DNA of 31,737 nt. Source: CAIOZW01 sp049317725. Its GTDB lineage: Bacteria > Acidobacteriota > Blastocatellia > RBC074. The DNA is taken from contig JBMOHS010000025.1 in the NCBI GenBank assembly GCA_049317725.1, positions 1 through 31,737 of the forward strand. The letters are read 5' to 3'. Made by a program: the position numbers and the translations under genes. The notes under the pieces were generated by a model. The model was not told the DNA's origin. It worked only from the letters and a program-made list of their open reading frames with translations, and did not search any database. Of the stretch, positions 1-8,783 are shown in pieces (the first letter of the stretch is position 1; every line of letters starts with the position of its first letter).

Positions 1-144
1 GGCGCGGCCTTCTTGGCTGGCGCGGCCTTCTTGGCTGGCGCGGCCTTCTTGGCTGGCGCGGCCTTCTTGGCCGGCGCGGCCTTCTTGGCTGGCGCGGCCT
101 TCTTGGCCGGTGCGGCCTTCTCCGCTGGTGCCGCTTTCTTGGCT
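1..144. repeat. 18-bp tandem repeat, eight copies
   Basis: Eight head-to-tail 18-bp units begin at 1, 19, 37, 55, 73, 91, 109 and 127. Units 1, 2, 3 and 5 are identical, units 4 and 6 differ by one base, and the two units nearest the start codon are more diverged. The unit length keeps the reading frame, so copy-number changes would lengthen or shorten the Lys/Ala/Pro tail without a frameshift. The array may continue beyond the left edge. Confidence 0.95.
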
Positions 145-149
145 GGCAT
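1..149 (-). CDS. Lys/Ala/Pro-rich tail protein, 5' part (histone H1-like or HU-type tail), cut by window edge
   Basis: Only the first 49 codons are inside the window. The protein starts Met-Pro and then runs as eight hexapeptide units Ala-Lys-Lys-Ala-Ala-Pro; one Lys is replaced by Glu in the second unit. This composition matches the basic nucleic-acid-binding tails of bacterial histone H1-like proteins and of some HU proteins. The folded domain, if any, lies beyond the left edge. The start is fixed by an AAGGAGAG ribosome binding site a few bases upstream and by a good promoter at 243-271. It is unusual that the tail is N-terminal, because tailed HU proteins of actinobacteria carry theirs at the C-terminus. 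The remainder could also be Rho, HU or a ribosome-associated protein, so I name no gene. Confidence 0.7.
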   Translation of the reverse strand, partial: MPAKKAAPAEKAAPAKKAAPAKKAAPAKKAAPAKKAAPAKKAAPAKKAA

Positions 150-181
150 GGTGTCTCTCCTTTCCCTGATTGAAAGCCCAA

Positions 182-214
182 CCACAAGATCAAGTATTGA
201 TGGATGACTTGTGG
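182..214 (-). promoter_or_regulatory. Stem-loop in the 5' leader of the tail-protein gene
   Basis: CCACAAG (182-188) pairs with CTTGTGG (208-214). Nested directly inside, ATCAA (189-193) pairs with TTGAT (197-201) around a 3-base loop, leaving a 6-base bulge on one side. The element lies in the roughly 87-nt leader between the predicted start site and the ATG, where it could affect translation or message stability. The structure is read from the sequence; any function is inference. Confidence 0.45.
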
Positions 215-242
215 CCTAGGACATAACGAACACTAGATCTAG

Positions 243-271
243 CTTATAGCTTCCTTGCCAATGGGTGTCAA
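243..271 (-). promoter_or_regulatory. Sigma-70 type promoter of the tail-protein gene
   Basis: On the minus strand a perfect -35 box TTGACA (266-271) is followed after 17 bp by TATAAG (243-248), five of six matches to the -10 consensus. Transcription should start near 236, giving a leader of about 87 nt. A perfect palindrome CTAGATCTAG (233-242) touches the -10 box and the start site and could be an operator. This is among the best promoter matches in the window, which suits an abundant nucleoid-type protein. Confidence 0.75.
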
Positions 272-495
272 GAAAAAACTCAATCGAGCCATCATCAGGA
301 TCATCAGTCGAGACTGAGATCAATGACCATTTCGAGCACAGACTCATTTTAATCAATATTGACAGGCTCTTTCGCAATCTGATTTTGAAGGAATGCAGGG
401 ATCCCTCGTTGACTGAATAAGCAGGAGGCAGCCGTCCATCTGTGTGTGAACGGGATGCGGCCAGATCCGCACAAACGTCTGCGACAGAGCAGGTA

Positions 496-525
496 TTGTG
501 AAAGATCCCATGAACACTGCATAAT
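496..525 (+). promoter_or_regulatory. Candidate promoter of the M28 peptidase gene
   Basis: TTGTGA (496-501) and CATAAT (520-525) are separated by 18 bp, four and five matches to the sigma-70 consensus boxes. The start site would be near 532, leaving a leader of about 106 nt. A better -35 (TTGACA, 359-364) lies further upstream but has only a poor -10 behind it. Confidence 0.35.
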
Positions 526-637
526 TCGTCAATGAGGTCGTTGCATCCCTCAATCGATTACACCCGCAAGTTAGATTGGGAGCAGAGATCGGCGTCGGTA
601 GAATCGAGTAAACCATTCCCTAGAGCAAGGAGCAAGC

Positions 638-2833
638 ATGAGAGAGACTCATCCGGCACGACAAACGCAACTTGGTCATTCCTCCAAGCGAATCCTGATT
701 CGTCAAATCACTGGGCCGTTGCTGGGTATTCTGATCATCCTCGTAACCTCAGCGGTCGAGGCACAACGCCCATCGAGCTTGCCTCAATGGGCGAAATGGG
801 AGCTGGAGTTTCGTTCGATCCCCGATCCGGCACGTCTGCGAGAGTTTGTTCGCCACCTGTCTGCAGAGCCCCATCCTGTCGGTTCTCCTGCGGGGAAGGC
901 TGCGGCTGAGTGGATGCGGGACCAATTTCGTAGCTGGGGACTTGAGGCGACGATCGAAGAGTTTGAGGTGCTCTTCCCAACGCCACGCGAACGAGTTGTG
1001 GAGATGACCTCCCCTCAACGTTTCCGTGCGAAATTGGAAGAACCACCTCTCGCGGAAGATCCAGACTCCTCGGATCGGGATCAGCTTCCCACCTATCACG
1101 CCTACTCCGGGGATGGTGATGTCACAGCCCCTTTGGTCTACGTCAACTATGGTGTCCCTGCCGACTATGAGGAACTAGCTCGACGCGGTATTGATGTGCG
1201 AGGCAAGATCGTGTTGGCCCGATACGGAGGCAGTTGGCGAGGCATCAAACCCAAAGTGGCGGCAGAGCATGGTGCTGTCGGATGCCTCATCTACTCGGAC
1301 CCTCGCGAAGATGGTTACTATCAAGGACCTGTCTATCCGGAAGGACCCTATCGCAACGAGCACGGGGTCCAGCGTGGCAGCGTGATGGATATGCCGACCC
1401 ACCCCGGGGACCCTCTCACACCGGGCTGGGGCTCTGTGCCAGGGTCGCGCCGACTGCCGCGCGAAGAGGCACAAACCCTCATGAAAATCCCTGTTCTTCC
1501 GCTGTCCTATGGAGATGCACTGCCGTTGCTGCGTGCCCTGGAAGGCCCTGTCGCCCCGGAGAACTGGCGTGGCGCTTTGCCGGTGACCTATCGTCTCGGC
1601 CCTGGCAAGACAACTGTCCGGCTTAAGGTCCTCTCAGATTGGCGAACCGTGCGTGCCTACAATGTCATTGCGCGTATTCGTGGCGAGGCCTCTCCGGACG
1701 AATGGGTGATCCGCGGGAATCACCACGATGCCTGGGTCAACGGAGCGGATGATCCGGTCAGTGGGATGGCAACGGTCCTCGAAGAGGCTCGTGCGATGGG
1801 AGTCTTGTTGCAGCGTGGCTGGCGCCCTAAACGGACCATCATCTACTGTGCCTGGGATGCAGAGGAACCGGGATTGCTGGGATCAACCGAGTGGGTGGAA
1901 GAGCACGCAGCGGAGCTGCGCGAGAAGGCAGTCGCCTACATCAATACCGATAGCACAGGAAAAGGCTGGTTCAACGCGGGTGGCTCACATAGCCTTGAGC
2001 GGCTGGTTAACGAAGTCACCCGCACCGTTCGGATGCCGGGTAGCGAGACGACCCTCTGGCAGGCAATGCAGAATCGACGCGTGGCAGGATCGCGGAGTGA
2101 AGTCGAACGGCGGGCAATTCTCGCGCAAGGAGACATCCCCATCTCTGCTCTCGGTTCTGGATCCGATTACACGGCCTTTCTTGATCACCTCGGGATTGCT
2201 TCTCTCAACATCGGGATGGGTGGAGAGTCCGGTGGCGGCATCTACCATTCAATCTACGACACATTCACGTGGTATACGCGTTTCTCTGACTCGACCTTCG
2301 AGTATGGTCGAACATTGACGCAAGCGGCCGGAACGCTAACCCTCCGCTTGGCCGATGCCACAATCCTTCCATTCGAATTTACCCGACCTGCCAGAACGAT
2401 TGCCGCGTACCTTGACGAAATTGAACAGCTTCCCCGCCAGGGGGTCGAATTGGGTGCTCTTCGGAAATCGGTCGAAGCACTGCAGGATTCCGCCCGCGAG
2501 TATGAACTGGCCGTGGCTCAGACAGTCACCACTGGCACTATTCCCCTGGCGCAAACACCGAAGTTTCGTGAGTTGAATCGGCTACTCTACCAATCCGAAC
2601 GACGATTGATTTCAGAAAGAGGTCTTCCCCGGCGCTCTTGGTTTCGCCACCTGATCTATGCCCCCGGTCTCTATACTGGGTATGGCGTCAAGACACTCCC
2701 GGGTGTCCGTGAAGCGATCGAGCAACGAAACTGGGACGAGGCCACCCGCGAGTTGACCCACCTGCAAACCGCCCTCGACGGGCTGGCGGATCAGATCCGA
2801 TCCGCCGCCCATCGATTGTCGAGCCCTGAATAG
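638..2833 (+). CDS. Secreted M28-family zinc carboxypeptidase, glutamate carboxypeptidase II / transferrin-receptor type
   Basis: A 731-residue protein with an N-terminal hydrophobic segment (about 26-42, ending Ala-Glu-Ala before Gln43) that should export it. A PA-type inserted domain spans about 150-305. The M28 catalytic core spans about 340-580, and a transferrin-receptor-like dimerisation domain covers about 615-728. The two-zinc site is complete: His362 in GNHHDAW, Asp372 in ADDPVSG, the base Glu409 with ligand Glu410 in DAEEPGLLGS, Asp438 in NTDS, and His537 in YHSIYDTF. Family members trim C-terminal residues, often Glu or Asp, from peptides outside the cytoplasm; the substrate here is unknown. 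The start is supported by AAGGAG five bases upstream. It stands alone and its 3' end converges with the TIG protein gene 16 bp away. Confidence 0.92.
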   Translation: MRETHPARQTQLGHSSKRILIRQITGPLLGILIILVTSAVEAQRPSSLPQWAKWELEFRSIPDPARLREFVRHLSAEPHPVGSPAGKAAAEWMRDQFRSWGLEATIEEFEVLFPTPRERVVEMTSPQRFRAKLEEPPLAEDPDSSDRDQLPTYHAYSGDGDVTAPLVYVNYGVPADYEELARRGIDVRGKIVLARYGGSWRGIKPKVAAEHGAVGCLIYSDPREDGYYQGPVYPEGPYRNEHGVQRGSVMDMPTHPGDPLTPGWGSVPGSRRLPREEAQTLMKIPVLPLSYGDALPLLRALEGPVAPENWRGALPVTYRLGPGKTTVRLKVLSDWRTVRAYNVIARIRGEASPDEWVIRGNHHDAWVNGADDPVSGMATVLEEARAMGVLLQRGWRPKRTIIYCAWDAEEPGLLGSTEWVEEHAAELREKAVAYINTDSTGKGWFNAGGSHSLERLVNEVTRTVRMPGSETTLWQAMQNRRVAGSRSEVERRAILAQGDIPISALGSGSDYTAFLDHLGIASLNIGMGGESGGGIYHSIYDTFTWYTRFSDSTFEYGRTLTQAAGTLTLRLADATILPFEFTRPARTIAAYLDEIEQLPRQGVELGALRKSVEALQDSAREYELAVAQTVTTGTIPLAQTPKFRELNRLLYQSERRLISERGLPRRSWFRHLIYAPGLYTGYGVKTLPGVREAIEQRNWDEATRELTHLQTALDGLADQIRSAAHRLSSPE

Positions 2834-2849
2834 ATGGTAACCACCCCCT

Positions 2850-5800
2850 TCAGCGGCATTTCGATTGAGGATTGTTTCCGTTCAATTCTTCGAAGAGAGG
2901 AAGCAGCGCCTGTTGATCTTCCACCACATTATTGACAAGAGCAGTCCTTGTCCAATTGAAAAGATCGCTGAGTGACGTCGTTCGGCTAACGGACACTCCC
3001 GTACTCAACTGGATCGGGTCAAAGCTGACTTGATAGCAGTTCAAGGAACTGTTGGAGATCCCAGGGCTGTTTCCTCCTGCCAAAACGGAGAGCTGCGCAG
3101 CAGAGAACTGGCGTGTCAACTGCTCTTGAAGGGTGACATTTGCTTCCAGCGCGCGCCGGATGGTCAGCCGACTGTAGCGTGTGCTGTGAGTGAAGCGGCC
3201 AATCCAGATGAATCCGGATGGCCAGCTTGTCGAATTATTGAGGTAGTAATCTGCCGATTGCAGACAGACGGTTTGGCAATTGATTGGTTTTGGATCGACC
3301 GTCCAGTTGACGGCAGATGAAGACCCACCGCCTGGTGCTGGGTTGACAACCACGACAGTAAAGTTTCCAGGCACCAAAAGTTCATCCGCGGAAAGCGTCG
3401 TTGTTAGACGAGTCTCGCTGTGGTAGGTAAAGCTCCTGGGAGTCCCCTGCCAGAGAAGGGTCGATCCCGGAATAAAACCGGTTCCAGTAATCTCGACCGT
3501 CAGCGACGGATCACCAGCTACTACCGACGAAGGGGACATGCGTCCAATCATTGGGACAGGATTAGGTCTCGGCTCGACCAGAAAGGTGAGAACATTCGAC
3601 GATCCTCCCCCAGGGCCTGGGCTGACAACGGCAACCGGAATGCTCCCGACCAGCGCAAGATCACTGGGCGCAAGTCGAAGCTGGAGTTGACTCACAGAGA
3701 CAAAAGTTGCCGGGCGGGATGCCCCATTCCAGATGACACTGGACTGTGACACAAAGCCTGACCCCTCAAGCACCAAGTCGACACTCGCACTTCCGACAAT
3801 ACTCATTGCCGGCGAGATGCGCGTCAGGGCTGGCGTTGGATTGAGGATGGCCAAGTTGACGGGACCGGAGATGCCACCTCCAGGCCCCTGAGTCCGAACG
3901 GTCAGTGAAGCATTTCCAGCCTGCCGAAGATCGGCGCTCGTTACGGTCACCTGGAGTTCTGTCCCGGAACGATAATCGGTTGACCGCGGTGTGCCATTCC
4001 AATAAACCACTGAGAATGGCTGAAAATTACGACCAAGCAGCATCAGTGTGAAGGGTGATCCTCCGACCAAAGCCTGACTCGGGGTGACGCTTGTCAGTTC
4101 CGGGGCTGGGAATCCTACCTGTTGGACGACCAGGGACGAATTTCCTCCACCCGGGGCTGGGTTGACGACTGCCAGGGTCAATGTTCCATCCGACTCGATA
4201 TCCGAGATGGGAAGGAGGGCAGAGATTTGTTGATTACTCTCCCAGGTAGTGGGTCTGTCTTGCCCCTTGACCCGTACGAGCGAGCCGGGTACGAATCCAG
4301 ATCCCTCCAGGACAACCCGGAAGGACTCGACATTCGCCTCCAGACCGACGGTGCGGAACCTTGTCACGGCTGGGGTCGGATTGACCACAGTCAGAGTGAG
4401 TGGATTCGAGCTTCCCCCGCCTGGGGATGGGTTGGTCACCACGAGCGTCAGGGATCCACCGTTGGCGATCAATCTGGCAGGAACCTGCAGGACTAATTGA
4501 CTTGAGGAGGTTCGCGTAACTGGCAACGCAGTCCCCTGGAGGCGCAACGTCGTTGCCGAACTGAACCCTTCTCCAAAGACGAGAACTTCGGTGTCGGTGG
4601 CACCTGCCGTGACTGACGCAGGAGTAATCGAAGTCAACCGTGGCGTCGGATAGAGGACCTGGAGGACCATGCTATTGGAATCCCCGCCTCCTGGCGCCGG
4701 GTTTTGGACGGTGATCATCAATTCTCCGGCACGCTCGACCTCTGCGGCTGACACCTCCGCTACCAATATGGTGTCAGAGACAAACTCCGTCCGTTTCGAT
4801 TGGCGGTTGATCTGAATCAACGAGTCAGAAATGAACCGAGTCCCTTCCACGACCAGCAGGAAGGTCGGGGCCCCCACTGGAACTTCGGCTGGACGAATCG
4901 CCTGGATGCGGGGAAGAGGATTTGGTCTGCGCACCTCGAAGGTCAGGCGATTGGAGGTCCCACCACCTGGTGTTGGATTCCTGATCTCGACGGTGAGGGT
5001 TCGGGCATTGACCAGTTCATTGGCACTCAGTTGAGTGGTGATTTGAGTCGCACTCTGGAATTGAATGGCGCGGGTCACACCATCGATAAGTACTCTTGAA
5101 TCGGGTGTCAGCCCGCTGCCCACGAGCGTGAGTGTCTGCGAAGAGCTGCCCTCGACCACCCAGGCTGGTGTCACTCTTGCCAACACGGGGACTGGGTTGA
5201 CGATCATCAGGGGGATCACGCCAGAGGCTCCCCCCCCTGGCGCTGGATTGACTACTTGAACCGACAGGTCGTCAGCGGCCACAAGTAACTCGGCGGGTAC
5301 CTCGACAACCAGCTCGCTGCGTTGCCGATAGCTCGTCATCTGCGCCAACCCGTTGATCTGCACAACCGAGGATTCAACAAAGCCACTGCCCCGGACGGTG
5401 ACAGAGATCCGCGCGCTTCCCGCCAGAATCGTCGATGGGCTTAGACTTGTCACGACGGGAACCGGATTGCGGGGGACGGTAATCGTCAGCAGAGCTGAAT
5501 TGGAATTTCCTCCCCCTGGTGTCGGATTGGTGACGGCAATCAAGGCGGTCCCGGGCCGCGGAATCCGTTCGCGAGCCACCTCGGCAGTCAGTTCAGTTGC
5601 ACTCCGAAAGAGGGTTGGAAGCCGGGCCCCATTGATCGTTACCGAGGAGTCTTCGACAAAATTGGAGCCCGTCACGGTCAGGGTCAAACCATCGCTCTCC
5701 GCTTCCACTGTCGTGGGTGAAATTTGCAGCAGGCGTGGGAGTGGGTTTGGTGGGCGGACGGAGAGTGTACGCTCGTTGGACTCCCCCCCTCCGGGAGGCG

Positions 5801-8783
5801 GTGCAACAATTCGAATCGCCAGATTGACCGTACGGGAGAGGTCGCCCGGCTGTAACTGAAGCGACAACCTGGTTGGGCTGATGTAGGTGGTTGGCCGTGT
5901 CGCTCCATCCACTACGCCATAAACGCCCCGCACAAAATGCTCTCCGTCGACACTGAGTGTCAGCCCAACGGGGCTGACGCCTACCACCTCTGGAACGATA
6001 CGGGTGATGACAGGAAGGCGATTCTCGACCGTCAGTGAGAGAACATTGGAGAGCCCTCCCCCGGGCGCAGGATTGAGGACAGTCAGATCGAGGGCACCGG
6101 CCTCAGCGAGATCGTTGGGGACCAAGTCAACCCCCAGGACGGTTGGGTCGATGAAGCGGGTCTGGCGCGGCTCGCCACCAATGCGCGCCACGGTACCAAT
6201 CCGGAAGTTGCGCCCCTCCAGGCGGATGGATCTCTCCACTGCTCCGACCAGCAGCCGCTCTGGTACGACTCGGCTCAAGACTGGCAGTTGTTCCAATGGC
6301 GGATCGAAGCGAACTTCCCCAGCCTGATAAAGCGCCGGTAAGACAGACGCTTCCGCATTGACTACTTCCCGTATGATGGGAAGATCTCCAAAACTGATGG
6401 TGGAGGCGTCAACACTATTGGTACTGGGGACCGTAAAGACGATTCGAACGACTTGCCGCGTTCCTGCGCCGAACGACTGACCGCTTGGCAACGCCAGCGC
6501 CAACCCGACCCTCCCCTCAACCAGACGGGAGAGGTTGACGTTCAACACCGCGCTCGACCCATCGCGACCGAGCGTAGCCCGTTGAAAGGTCAATTGGGTT
6601 GTGTCGAAGTTGAGGCTGAATCCAAGCGCGTTCTCATTGCCCTCGGCAATCAGTTCGATCGGCAACTCATTCTCCCGATCCCGCTCAAAGCGGGTTACGG
6701 GGATTTGCAAGGTGCGGCGGGTCTCCTGCTGAAGACCCTGCTGCAACCACTCTTCCGCTGCGCCTTGATGAGACACCTCCTTGGTAAAAGAGGAGGCCGT
6801 TGTCAGCGTCGCCACCGTCGGCGCAGGCCCCGTCGGTCCCCCCGCGGAGAGAGGCTCTTCGAGCCCAGCGGCGTAGCGACCTGCCTGAACCCAGTCAGCA
6901 ATGGTCAATCGGCCATCCCCACGACTGCTCTTGGGGGCCGTATCTGTCCGCTGATATTCGCTCCCGTCGATCGTGGAATCGAGGTTGGCAACGAACCGCC
7001 CAACCTGAGCCCAATCGGCGATTGTCACCGACTGGTTCCCGTCCCCATAGGGACGTGGAACCATGTCTGCTTCCATTCCTTGAACGATGATGACCGAACC
7101 TGAGGCGTATCCCCCTTGGACGGCGCGAAGTTGGCGGTCATAAAGGGTTCGGACCAGCGGGCGATCGTCCAGTTCGATGGGTGTCGTCCGCCGCGTTTCT
7201 CCCTGACGGATGGCAAAGTTAAGCGAACCAAGGGTTTGCCACCCTGGGGGCAGGGAGCCACCCTCTGCAAGTCGATACTCGACGCCGAGCAGACCTTGCG
7301 CCAAGAGTGAGGAGTCCAATCGGACGCGCGCTGTCGGCTGAGCTGGATCTGCGACCCACGTGGGACTCCCCAGGATTGTTGGGTCGAATGCGAGACTGAA
7401 GGTCATCCCGGCCTCATCCCCTTCCGCCAGGAACGTGAGCGGCACGGACACGCGGCTGTCTGGTGCGGCGCTGGCGGTCTCGACCTGCAGAAGCCTACTC
7501 CCTGGAACAGCGGCTTCCAAAGTGTACCCTGTACTTCCTGCCACTGATGAGACACCAACCAGATAGCGTCCTGACGGCAGTCTGGACGGAGTGGTCACCT
7601 GTTGTCGCGTCCCTTGCCGACGGGAGCTTCCCAGAACTGTCACCTGACCTGTAGTCGCGCCTTCACTGAGGAGATAGAGTGCCGTTCCAGCCTCGGCGCT
7701 CTCTCCAGTCAAGGTCAATTGTAACCGGCTCTCTTCCAGCAGCCGGATCGCAAAAAGATCCTCAATTGTGTCGGTGAGTCCAACTCCGAGGGAGATCCGG
7801 ACACCCCCTGCATCGCTGAGCGACACTCGCCCTGCCCGTTTTCCTGGAACAGTGAGGAGGTTGGCTTGATCTGGCTGATCGTTCGGCTCCTCCTCGATCG
7901 ATGGCTGTCCTGGCGCAAGGATCGAGAAACGAACTGGCAGGGAGCCTCCCCCATCTCCTGCCGGATTCTCCACGGTCACCAGGGCGGTGCCTTGCGCGGC
8001 GGTATCGGCGGCAGAGAGATAGGCGAGCAGCTCCCCCGGTTGGAGATAGGTCGTCGCACGTGCATTTCCATTCCATCGCACGACCGACTTCCCTTCGATA
8101 AAGTTCTCCCCCCTGACGCGGAGGGAGAAGGGCCCACTGCCCGCTTCGACCGAGGCGGGCGTCACCTCGGAGATGACGGGGGCCGGCGGCACTGTCCCGA
8201 CCGCGAGATCCAGTTTGTACTGCACCACTCCTTGGTTCTTTGGATCATCGAAAACAGAGACACCAACGAAGTAGATGCCCGGAGGCAAGGTGGGAATCGG
8301 CAGAATTCGCTCGGTGGTCGTCATGCCATTCGACACTCCCAGCGCATTGAGCGTTGTTGGATCCTGCAATTGAAATAGAAAAAGATCAAGATCGACCGCG
8401 GCATTGTCGAAGCTCAAGGCCACGTTGACCGGCTGCGCCGCCCCCTTTGGAACTTCAAACCGGAAGAGGTCTTCAATCCGGTCGACTGGGCCGTTCTGAT
8501 AGCGGTATTCCACCTGACTCGCATCCCCGTAGCGGATGGATCCCGTTCGCTGTCCCGGGAGTGAGATCGGTGTAGCCTGCTCAATCGTCTCATTCGGTTC
8601 GACTTCACTCGCGCTACCCTGCAGCGAAGAGGAGAAGACCGTCCCCCAATGGGTCTTGAAAGTGCCGCTCGCCCAACCCACCAGCAAGACCAGTACGCCT
8701 CCCAGGATCGCTCTCCTCGACCATGTGGCTTGCTTCCGTTCCGCCATCTGTCTCTTCGCCGATCGAACTTGTCTGATTTGCAT
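2850..8783 (-). CDS. Giant secreted multidomain protein: PPC, cohesin-like, dockerin-like and 12 IPT/TIG domains
   Basis: A 1977-residue protein. Residues 1-40 form a basic, hydrophobic export signal (SRRAILGG followed by a Leu/Val core); it could also be a membrane anchor. Two pre-peptidase C-like beta domains begin at EPNE (about 60-195) and EPND (about 298-425), with one IPT/TIG domain between (201-288). A cohesin-like domain follows (430-567), then two dockerin-like repeats sharing TIADWxQxGR (580-602, 622-642) and a second cohesin-like domain (691-826). Eleven tandem TIG domains (834-1829) come next; most end in NPxPGGG followed by a small residue. The C-terminal domain (1831-1977) has Cys1836, Cys1840, Cys1916 and Cys1976 and resembles a terminal domain I remember from Acidobacteria. 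A role in surface structure, adhesion or polymer binding is likely. I see no catalytic motif. The start is set by a GAGG site 7 bp upstream. Confidence 0.85.
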   Translation of the reverse strand: MQIRQVRSAKRQMAERKQATWSRRAILGGVLVLLVGWASGTFKTHWGTVFSSSLQGSASEVEPNETIEQATPISLPGQRTGSIRYGDASQVEYRYQNGPVDRIEDLFRFEVPKGAAQPVNVALSFDNAAVDLDLFLFQLQDPTTLNALGVSNGMTTTERILPIPTLPPGIYFVGVSVFDDPKNQGVVQYKLDLAVGTVPPAPVISEVTPASVEAGSGPFSLRVRGENFIEGKSVVRWNGNARATTYLQPGELLAYLSAADTAAQGTALVTVENPAGDGGGSLPVRFSILAPGQPSIEEEPNDQPDQANLLTVPGKRAGRVSLSDAGGVRISLGVGLTDTIEDLFAIRLLEESRLQLTLTGESAEAGTALYLLSEGATTGQVTVLGSSRRQGTRQQVTTPSRLPSGRYLVGVSSVAGSTGYTLEAAVPGSRLLQVETASAAPDSRVSVPLTFLAEGDEAGMTFSLAFDPTILGSPTWVADPAQPTARVRLDSSLLAQGLLGVEYRLAEGGSLPPGWQTLGSLNFAIRQGETRRTTPIELDDRPLVRTLYDRQLRAVQGGYASGSVIIVQGMEADMVPRPYGDGNQSVTIADWAQVGRFVANLDSTIDGSEYQRTDTAPKSSRGDGRLTIADWVQAGRYAAGLEEPLSAGGPTGPAPTVATLTTASSFTKEVSHQGAAEEWLQQGLQQETRRTLQIPVTRFERDRENELPIELIAEGNENALGFSLNFDTTQLTFQRATLGRDGSSAVLNVNLSRLVEGRVGLALALPSGQSFGAGTRQVVRIVFTVPSTNSVDASTISFGDLPIIREVVNAEASVLPALYQAGEVRFDPPLEQLPVLSRVVPERLLVGAVERSIRLEGRNFRIGTVARIGGEPRQTRFIDPTVLGVDLVPNDLAEAGALDLTVLNPAPGGGLSNVLSLTVENRLPVITRIVPEVVGVSPVGLTLSVDGEHFVRGVYGVVDGATRPTTYISPTRLSLQLQPGDLSRTVNLAIRIVAPPPGGGESNERTLSVRPPNPLPRLLQISPTTVEAESDGLTLTVTGSNFVEDSSVTINGARLPTLFRSATELTAEVARERIPRPGTALIAVTNPTPGGGNSNSALLTITVPRNPVPVVTSLSPSTILAGSARISVTVRGSGFVESSVVQINGLAQMTSYRQRSELVVEVPAELLVAADDLSVQVVNPAPGGGASGVIPLMIVNPVPVLARVTPAWVVEGSSSQTLTLVGSGLTPDSRVLIDGVTRAIQFQSATQITTQLSANELVNARTLTVEIRNPTPGGGTSNRLTFEVRRPNPLPRIQAIRPAEVPVGAPTFLLVVEGTRFISDSLIQINRQSKRTEFVSDTILVAEVSAAEVERAGELMITVQNPAPGGGDSNSMVLQVLYPTPRLTSITPASVTAGATDTEVLVFGEGFSSATTLRLQGTALPVTRTSSSQLVLQVPARLIANGGSLTLVVTNPSPGGGSSNPLTLTVVNPTPAVTRFRTVGLEANVESFRVVLEGSGFVPGSLVRVKGQDRPTTWESNQQISALLPISDIESDGTLTLAVVNPAPGGGNSSLVVQQVGFPAPELTSVTPSQALVGGSPFTLMLLGRNFQPFSVVYWNGTPRSTDYRSGTELQVTVTSADLRQAGNASLTVRTQGPGGGISGPVNLAILNPTPALTRISPAMSIVGSASVDLVLEGSGFVSQSSVIWNGASRPATFVSVSQLQLRLAPSDLALVGSIPVAVVSPGPGGGSSNVLTFLVEPRPNPVPMIGRMSPSSVVAGDPSLTVEITGTGFIPGSTLLWQGTPRSFTYHSETRLTTTLSADELLVPGNFTVVVVNPAPGGGSSSAVNWTVDPKPINCQTVCLQSADYYLNNSTSWPSGFIWIGRFTHSTRYSRLTIRRALEANVTLQEQLTRQFSAAQLSVLAGGNSPGISNSSLNCYQVSFDPIQLSTGVSVSRTTSLSDLFNWTRTALVNNVVEDQQALLPLFEELNGNNPQSKCR
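3297..6284 (-). repeat. Eleven tandem IPT/TIG domain repeats, roughly 270 bp each
   Basis: Encodes residues 834-1829 of the giant protein. Repeats begin near residues 834, 923, 1015, 1108, 1198, 1291, 1380, 1471, 1560, 1651 and 1743. Each has a SP-type start, a central GxxF segment, and a closing NPxPGGG or close variant. The copies differ clearly from one another at the protein level, so this is an old expansion and not a recent tandem duplication. Confidence 0.85.
6858..7049 (-). other. Dockerin-like repeat pair inside the giant protein
   Basis: Encodes residues 579-642. Two copies of a motif GDG..(V/L)TIADWxQxGR(F/Y) lie about 40 residues apart, the layout of a dockerin. The classical calcium ligands are only partly kept: in the second copy the positions equivalent to the first two ligands are Ser and Arg. 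The doublet sits between two cohesin-like domains in the same chain (encoded at 7083-7496 and 6306-6713). The assignment rests on pattern recognition only. Confidence 0.6.

Larger units (their letters stand above)
150..637. other. Divergent intergenic region, 488 bp
   Basis: This region separates the leftward tail-protein gene from the rightward peptidase gene. It holds the leftward promoter, palindrome and leader stem-loop near 182-271 and a weaker rightward promoter candidate at 496-525. Open frames here are short, run into the peptidase in another frame, and have no ribosome binding site or recognisable motif, so I see no gene. Local base composition is more AT-rich than in the flanking genes, as expected for a promoter region. 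Confidence 0.6.

Noticed and set aside
359..387. TTGACA as a rightward promoter for the peptidase
   Set aside because: The -35 box is perfect, but the -10 position reads only GATTTT or ATTTTG; the pair at 496-525 is better balanced.
532..909. 125-codon plus-strand frame overlapping the peptidase start
   Set aside because: It overlaps the certain M28 gene in another frame, has no ribosome binding site, and its sequence has no family resemblance.
3297..6284. TIG array as a recent tandem duplication or a CRISPR-like array
   Set aside because: Units are about 270 bp, well diverged and in one coding frame; no short identical repeats with unique spacers are present.
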